A program made the position numbers and the translations under genes. Below the pieces are notes generated by a model, which was not told the DNA's origin, made no database searches, and saw nothing but the letters and a program-made list of their open reading frames with translations. Positions 15,001 to 24,000 of a stretch of 64,000 nt of DNA are shown here, one piece after another. The stretch's first letter is position 1, and each line of letters opens with the position of its first letter. Origin of the DNA: Incurvaria masculella (taxonomy: Eukaryota > Arthropoda > Insecta > Lepidoptera > Incurvariidae); assembly GCA_946894095.1 (NCBI GenBank), contig OX335645.2:15895001-15959000 (forward strand). The letters are read 5' to 3'.

Positions 15001-18000
15001 ATGTTTGTGAAGCCACTAAGATAAAACTAAACGTATGATCATATTGGTAGCACAAGCGGAGATCCGGCGCAATGGAGACTGCGAACCAGCCAGCCAGCTC
15101 TGACAGGCTGTTTATGTGAGCACCGACAATTAGTCAAACGTGTACACTGCTATAGTTATCTCTGTTGCTCAGAATCTTCCAAGACGTTTCTATTTGCATC
15201 TATAGATACTCACCAAACAGTGGTTATTCAGCGACTTATATAAAGATTAAATTCCCAAACTTCATTGCATCTGTTTTTGTTAATCTAAAATGTCTGGGCA
15301 TGAAGATCCCATTCTTCGTTTTAACATAGTTCCTGTGAAAACCACTCATTGACAACATGGAATTACACGTAAAAAATGACCCTGAAAGCTGCATTTAGAT
15401 CATTCCATCTATCTATCTAAACCAATTACATATTTGGTACCTACCTACTGTCCAAAGTCGACTCAATAGCTCCGGCACATTACATCTATTGTGATCGTCA
15501 GCAAGCTTCTCTGGTGTCCCCAGAGGGATCACAAACAGAAGCTTCGGCTGCGAGAAGTTTATGTACAATAATTTTCCGCATGCTATGAGGAAAATGGCAA
15601 AGAACTTGATCCACATCGCTTGACGGAAGATAGCGTTGTAAAGCCCATTAACCGCTGCCGTAAGCAATGCTCACCATAAAAACCGGCCAAGTGCGAGTCG
15701 GGCTCGCACATGAAGGGTTCCCATTGTCAGCCTCAGTGGCCCAGTGGCGCGACACTTCGGCGATCGCTCTCCGAAGTTAAGCAACGCTGGGTCCGGTCTG
15801 GTCTTGGATGGGTGACCATTCGACCGTTGAGAGAGGCTGGCCGTGGTTCGGATTCCACGTTAAGCTGTAGGTCCCCTTCCTTACTTACTAGGTGGTAGGG
15901 TTTATCCCGCCCGGGTTGGTACCATCGAACGATGGTCGAAGCGGCAATGAAAATTGTCCGTGTTTTCCATCCAGTTCAATGTAGCCGTGCAATATAAGGA
16001 AGGTCCTGGCATGGCACCTAGTTCCCATGTGGTGTGTTGGGCTAATACCATGACATAACTTGTGGTATTAGCCATCCATGTCCAGTCACATAAAAAAAAA
16101 ATTGTACAAGATCAAACAAAAAACTTTTTTTTGGGTATTTTGTATGGGTAATTTTTATATTTTTTTTATTTTACCTATTTGTTGTTCTAGCGGCAAAATA
16201 AATACACACTCTGTGAAAATTTCAGCTGCCTACCTATTACGGTTCCTGAGATACAGCCCTGTGACAGACGGACGGAAGGACGGACAGCGGAGGCTTAGTA
16301 ATAGGGTTCCGTTTTCACCCTTTGGGTACGGAACCCTAAAAACGTAGTTTGGAAATAATTTGAAAACCACTGTGCTCATTTACTTGATTTTATATGTGAA
16401 AAGCCAGTGTCGAGGTTTTTCTCGTTGCACGTTTTTGTTTCGTCTCTAGACCAAAACTGAGTAAAATAACGGCCAAAATATCTAAATAAAACAGTGTTTC
16501 ATCCTCTGGATGCCATACGATCGATTATACAAAGACATGCATCGCTCTCATTGTTTTCAAACTACTTCCAATCCGTTCCTACAGTAAACGCTATATCACG
16601 CTATACCATAAAATGTTAACGTTTTTGTCATTAACTAACCAAGGGCAATCTTACTGGAAAACTGCTATACAAAGATGTCCTCAGTATCATCCGTTATTTC
16701 CAATCTTTTACCCAAAACGTGTCAAAGTAATTCCTGCAATTTACTGTTTATATTATTTCTAGTGAGCTTTAAAAAAAATATCAATGGAAACTTAAATTAA
16801 CTATTAAAAACCTAAAAACTTACCTTATCAAAGAAAACGAAAAATTTGATAGCATCAATCAACAGTGAAATCATTCGTATCAAAATTCTCGCAATCGCAA
16901 CATTATGTGTACTTACGGTAAATTCCCAGATCTACTTGAATACTTGACAATTATCACTAGAACACTTTGTTTCACTATAGACTATTTGAGGATACGTATC
17001 ATCACGTTATGTCATCCGGTCACTGACCAGGGAATGCAGTCAAGGTGTATTTTGCACTTTCGGAGATGCGGGCAAAGGCTTCACAAGCCATTATAATCAA
17101 ATCTACTGAAATCCTCGTACTTATCGTAGAAAGCTAAAAAGCAAAGCAATATTTGCCATATTTTGTATTGAATGTTTTTATAATATATTATATTTGACCG
17201 AACGTAGCGTTTTTGCCCAATCTTGAAACGGGATCTCCGGCAAAAATGCTTTCCTATATCCGGCTTTTCTCCGCTACAGGTCGCATTTTTCAACGGATTC
17301 GCTTGAAATTTGGTCGATCTCCGTGTTTTGTAAGAATTTTTTAGTCGTGTCAATTTTTGAAAAGTTTTCAAAATGGCGGAATAATTTAGAAAAAATGTTC
17401 AAATGTGGTATATCTGTCCGGTTGTTCTTTATTGTTTATAGTTTTTTTTTTATATTTTATATAATTAATGTGTCCTTGCTTTACGTTCTTCATATTCGTC
17501 TGTAACCAATTCCAACTGTCCGTCAAATTCCATCACGTTTTCCAGTTATCCACCGAGATAGTGTTGTACCGCGGTAGTTATGAATTACCGCGATTGTCTC
17601 TACTATGGTACCTACATACCTAACAAAAACCGCAGACGGTACACTTTTGTTCGCTACACGGGCACCCAGCAAAAAGCAAGGCATTGGCGGCGCAGGGGGG
17701 TCGGCGTGAGAACCGCAGGCGGCGAGGGGCCGCGCGGAGGCAGCGGCGGGGGGCCGCGGGGCGGAGTGACGGAGGCGCGACTTACCCAAATGTCCACCAG
17801 ATGTCGAAGCACATGACGCATAGCCACGAGAACGCCGCTACGAAGGCGAAGTAGATTCCGTAACCTGCGGACAATGTTTTGGAATAATTCGTCGATACCG
17901 ATGTGAACAAATGTAACGCAAGCCAGATGAATATCAGTGAAGAACCCTAAAACATCGCCGATTGACTATCAGAGCCAGGAATTCTCGCCATGGCAGAACT

Positions 18001-21000
18001 CGATAATGACCTTTTCGTGCATAAAGCAAGCTGTTCGGGGACATTCTCACTGTGTCAATGTTCGGGGAAGAACGCTCATCGATAGAGCAGACACTAACGC
18101 CTTCGACGACTTGACATAGTCGACGACGCCCACGGGCTTTTGAACTTTCGCGTATTTCTTCATACCACATTTAAAGGAACCCAGGCTGTACTTTGGTAGA
18201 ATCGGCAAGGAATAAATTCCACAGTTTAGCGATCCTACGAATAAAAGATTTAAGTACATGGGTTGGTTCTAATTCAAGGAATTCGCCTGTGAATGGGTGC
18301 ATTTTCTGTCTTTTCCGTGTTGAGCGATGGTAGAAAGGGATGGCGGTGTGCCGGCATTCTCCATAGTATGTCGCCATGGTGTATCGATAGAACACAGAGA
18401 GAAACCCTACAACGGAGTTGGGGGGGGGGGGGGGGGGCTCTAAACTCTAGAATACCTCGGGGTCGTCGACGAGACGCACGGTAGCTGTGCCAAGCAGGTA
18501 CTTAGCTAAACCACGTCTACGTGTGTCAAGTTGTGCACGATGTGGACTGGCTAGTGACCATCTCTTTTAGACTGGCCAGTAACCTCACCGATTCGTTTTC
18601 AGAGCAATGTCTTTTCGACCGGGCGATGTTGATAAACTAGACCCCAGCCAAGCCAGTTGTAGGTTTGTTTGAAAAATGTTACGGTTTTTCAAGCGGCAGA
18701 AAGAGACATTGTCGCTTTACGCTGATTCCTCCTTGACAACAGGCTGAATGATTAGCTCGAAACGTCGGAGAATGTCTCTTCCAGCCACGCGAAAAAACCG
18801 TAACATTTTTCAAACATGTCTAACGACCGCGGTAATCTCAAAAGTATCATACAGTTGTAGGTTAACAAGGCGTCTACGTGGTGATCTCACCGAGCAGTTT
18901 GCAGAGCGAGGTCTTCTCTATGTGGCCGAACTGGACCCGTGCCAGGCAGCTGTAGGCTAGCAGCATGGAACCCACGTGGCACATGAGCGTCAAGCCGTGC
19001 AGGTTGCGCAGCTCAGGCAACGCCGCGTATACCACGAATGTGAGGGCGAGGAATAAGCACGATATGCTGATGACCTGTCAAATACATTAACAGTTAATGA
19101 ATAATTTCAATAAATATCTGGAATGATAAATTCAGCTTGCTGCACAAATGACACACCAAAAGAAGGGAAATGAAATGAAACAAAATTCCGGTCTATCGGA
19201 AGAAGAAAATGTTAATACAAATTCTTTGCCGTGTGGGGATTTGTGAATTTTTAATGATCTTACGTCATAGCATTACCCATTTAATTTCAACACTGAGTAA
19301 TTTTCAACTTTTTAGGGTTCCGTACCCAAAGGGTGCCAAACGGAACCCTATTACTAAGCCCCCCCCCTGTCCGTCCGTCCGTCTGTCACAATTTCGGTAT
19401 CTCATGAGTAGACAGCTGAAATTTTCATAGAGTATGTATTTCTTTTGCCGCTATAGCGACAATAATAAAATTAATAAACATTAAAGGATACCATACAAGA
19501 AACGTGATTTATTTGGGTCAAATCTTGTATAATGGTACGGAACCCTTCGTGTGCGAGTCCGAATCGAACTTGGCCGATTTTTCAAAGGTTTCTTATGTAA
19601 ACTCTTACCCTATTTTCTCAGTATTTCGACAAACCACAGACCTAGCATGCGCGTTTTAACCGAATTCTTTACGACGGTTCCTCGCCCTTGATGTGTTTCC
19701 TTCGGAGTACCCGGCCCTCCATTTTCAAGAGAGTGCGTTACGCTGCTTAAAAACCTTAAAACTTATACATTACCGAAATATCTTAACAAGCCAAGGTTCA
19801 TATCTTCACCTACACAGCGCTTCTCGCTTATTCATCTGCCTATTCTGTGAAACAAACTAATGGATTTCTTGAAACTTTGGAATCAGAATCAAAACTCGCC
19901 GAGTATCGGCGTGGGCATAGACGAATTTTCCTAACTATGCAGTTCGTTTACGCGGAGGCGTTACGTCCGCCGAAGAAATCTGAAAATAGCCAACCAGCTG
20001 TTATCAATTTATATCTACGTTATCAGACAGCTTAGTGTCAATACAGAGCACCGGCTCTATGAGAACTGAGGTTTAAAAGAACTGTTCTGAGACGCCCAAA
20101 CGGCGGTTGGATGAAAAAACCGACCAAGTGCGAGTCGGACTCGCACACGAAGGGTTCCGTACCATCTTACAAGATTTAACATAAAAAAATCACGTCTTTT
20201 GTATGGGGCCCCCCTTTATTTTTTATTTTTTTTTATTTTACTTATTGTTTATTATAGCGGCAAAATAAATACAAAATCTCTGGAATATTTCAGCTGCCTA
20301 CCTATTTCGGTTCATGAGATACGGCCCTATGACAGACGGATATAACACCAAATAGGTGAAAAAAAATATATAAAAATGATATGGGGGCCACACAAAAGAC
20401 GTGATTTTTGTGTTAAATCTTGTACAATGGTACGGAACCCTTTATGTGCGAATCCGACTCGCACTTGGGCGGTTTTTCACCCTTTTTGTCCCAGCAAATT
20501 CGTTTGATATTGGGGTTCGTTTGCGCCCTATGACCTCGTAGGTGACGCCGGTGCCGCTCATGCCCTGACCCGGTCGCCTGGCAACGCTCACTAGTGCCGT
20601 AATAAATATAGAGTCACGTAGTCCACCCAGTCCGCATGCTAATGCTGGAGGACTTACATAGAAAGAAGTTGTGAACTTGTAGGAAGGCGCGTCAGGCTCC
20701 TGGAAGCAGAGCACGGCCTCGGTGGCGACGCCGGAACCGCACATGCGCCGATCTACATTCTCCAGGCAGTACTCCTCTGTGCCGTAGTGGTTGTAGAGGT
20801 TTGGCACCACCATCTCGCCCGAGTACAGCAGATAGTGCTCGTCCGCGGACGAGTTGGATAGAGCGAAGCGGCCCATCTTGCATTCAAATGGCGGTGCTAT
20901 ACCCCATACGCCTGCAACAAAGGATAGTATAAGTATGTTGGGTGTGATAGGTAATAAGTTGTCAACTTGGATACGAAAATGAATTTCTCTACAGAAGGAA

Positions 21001-24000
21001 ATTGTTCGTGAGAACTTACACGACTTTAACGTTTTGAGGAGCTACGTTCAATAATGGATCTCAATGTGGAACCATTAAACGCAGATATTTAGAAGGCTAG
21101 CCTCCAAGTCCTACGTCCGTTTTCACCACATCCAGCTGCAAAAATCCCTAAGTTATCTTTTGGTTACATCATGCAAATATGCAATGTAACCAAAAGTTAA
21201 CTGGGATTTCAGGTGACAAATCTCGTAAAATGCGTCCGAAGTTACCACCGTTGCTGTGAGGCAACTAATCATCGAAGACCGTGACTGGACATGGATGGGC
21301 TCACCGTCAAGGAATTAGCTCAACACACCGCATTCCCGAAGCAGTAAGGTGAATAGCAGGACCTTCCTTTTACGAGCACGCTGCATTGAACTGTATGGAA
21401 AACTGATTTTTTTTATTGCCGCTTCAACCAGCTTTTTATCGACCACCACCTAGTAGGGGAAAGGCCTACAGTTTTACTTGAATTGTAATCATGGAATAGA
21501 TCGCATTTGTAACGATTCACCTGGCTTATCAAACTCAGAAAGAAAGTGGTGCGGAACGGGGCGGGGATTTGAACCCAGACCTCGTATACGTCTCGTGCGT
21601 AGGACAGGCATATCAGGGACAGTCATTAAAAAGATCCTGCAAGAATCTCCCGTTGGTTCTCGTATCCTACCACCACCACAAGGCGACTAGATGCTCTCAG
21701 GAGAGTCAAATCACCGTTAAGCCTAGTTCACATTAGTAGAGTTCGCGGTAGAGTGCACAAAATACGATTTTGCCCTACTAACTCTACTCTACCGTTTTCG
21801 TAAGAGTAGCCACACGCAAAATTAGGGTGATGGTAATGTGAATAATGAAAAACTTTAATCAGTTGACTGAAAATCAACACTCTCCTATAGTTTGCCGTAT
21901 AACATTAGTAATGTAACACAGGATTAATACAGGATGCTTTATTTTTCTCAAAATCAACGAGTTCTATTCACGGCTAGGAAAACGATTTTTCCAAAAATCC
22001 AATAATGCAGTTATAGTTTTTATCACATTCGGCCTCATGACTCCTTTGGTTGTTTTTCGCTATTCCTCATAGTTCCCATTTGGCCCTATTTGGCCCGAGG
22101 TTTGGCCCACTTGAAAAATTCAACTTGTATAGATTCTATTGTTTCTTAAATTCTATTCTTCTAATGATGATAAGAAATAACGATTAACAAAAAAAATAAC
22201 CGACTTCAAAGAAAAAGCACTAAAAAGTAAAAAATAATTTCCATTTTTGTAGTTACGATTTCTGTAATTTTTTGAGTCGGCGTCAGCCGGGCACGCGCTG
22301 CGCCAATCAAGAGAACGTAACCTAACCTAACCTAACCTAACATAACCTAACCTAACATAACCTAACCTAACCTAACCTTGGCTGACACCGACTCAAAAAA
22401 TAACAGAAATCGTAACTACAAAAATGGAAATTATTTTTTAATTTTTAGTGCTTTTTCTTTGAAGTCGGTTATTTTTTTTGTTATTTTTTTTAATTTCTTT
22501 ATTTTTAGTGAATCTGAAGTACACTTACTAATTTGTACACGTCCTTTCCAATAAAAAAATAATCACCGAAATCGGTTGGCGTTATATTGAGTTATTCGTC
22601 CATTTGTCGCGCACATCTTAATACAAATTTAAGACTTTTATGATTTTCTCATGGATATCATTGTCAGAACTTAACCAAATTAAAATGGGACTACTTGGGA
22701 AGCACTAGCTATCATTTAAAAAAATAATTATCGAAACAAACATAAAAAAAACAAAAAAAAACAAAAAAAAATACATACAGACGAATTGATAACCTCCTCT
22801 TTTTTTGAAGTCGGTTAAAAAGGTAGATAGATAGGTTCCCGAAACAAAATGGTGCACAGGTGCTACAGGACGAGCGGTGTCCTCAGCTGAGCGCGGCAAG
22901 CTACGTACCACGCACATACCTACAATATAGGTACGTAGCAAACACAGATAGAGTCGCGGACTATGGGAACAACGTTGTTAGAGCTACTCTACCACCATGC
23001 TCTCCACTCTACTCTATCAAATTCTAGTACTCTACTCTACCGATTGTGTCTACATTGTTGGAGGGAGAGGGATATTTAGTACTCGCTCTATTAACTCTAC
23101 CGCTTACTCTACGCATGTGAACTAGGCTTTATGTGATTTAGGATAGTAAAGGATTACTCACAAAGAACTTGAATTTTGAATTGCGCGTTATTTTCGACAG
23201 TACATTTTTGAGTCAGCATTTTTGGTGTTTGCTTAATTAAACAAATACATTTACACAAATGGTACAGTTTGGAAGAACGTTTGTTAATATTGAAAACCCA
23301 TTACAAAAAAATAGGAAACAATTTACCGTGACGATTCGCAAGTAACGTGATTATTTCGGCGCGCATAATCGACCGACGCGGCCTGCTTTAAACTTTAAAA
23401 CAAAAAATTTAGGCGAACGTTTTCATTAAAATATGAAAGAGACATTACCGTCCATCGGCCCAAAAATCGGCGGAAAACATCGCAGCTGTGAAGTACATAA
23501 TATGGCAGTACGGCCAAAAATCTCCATTCGACATCCTTGCCAGGAACTAAACCTTCCCCGTAGCACTCTTCGGCGTATTTTGAGAAAATATTAACACAAC
23601 AAGAAACAGCCTAGACGACCATAGGCAGAAACTTTACCAACTCGATTGTGGTGTACAACTGACGATGAAATCCAAAACAAAAACATCTTTAGTAAAGAGG
23701 CTTATTTCCACCTCAATGGCCTTGTTAACAAACAGAATTCTCGGATCTGGGGAGAGAAAATCCACAGGCCATTCAAGAAATTCTGTTACGAGTACATCCT
23801 CAACATATTCGTACATTACTTTTTTGAAAATGTTGAAGGTGAAATAACGGCCTTTTTTGCCAAGAATTAGAAGGAATTTAATTAAATGAGATGAATTTGT
23901 TACAAATCAAGTTTTCAGATCTTGTCATCTACCGTTTTAAAGACCAAAAGTGGTCGCCAAGAAGTTGCGATTTCATTTTGTTGGACTATTTTCTCTGGGT

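Noticed and set aside
15740..15830. 5S rRNA gene
   Set aside because: Only the 3' half of 5S rRNA is matched, and it continues into a SINE body with an A-tail; the same unit recurs elsewhere.
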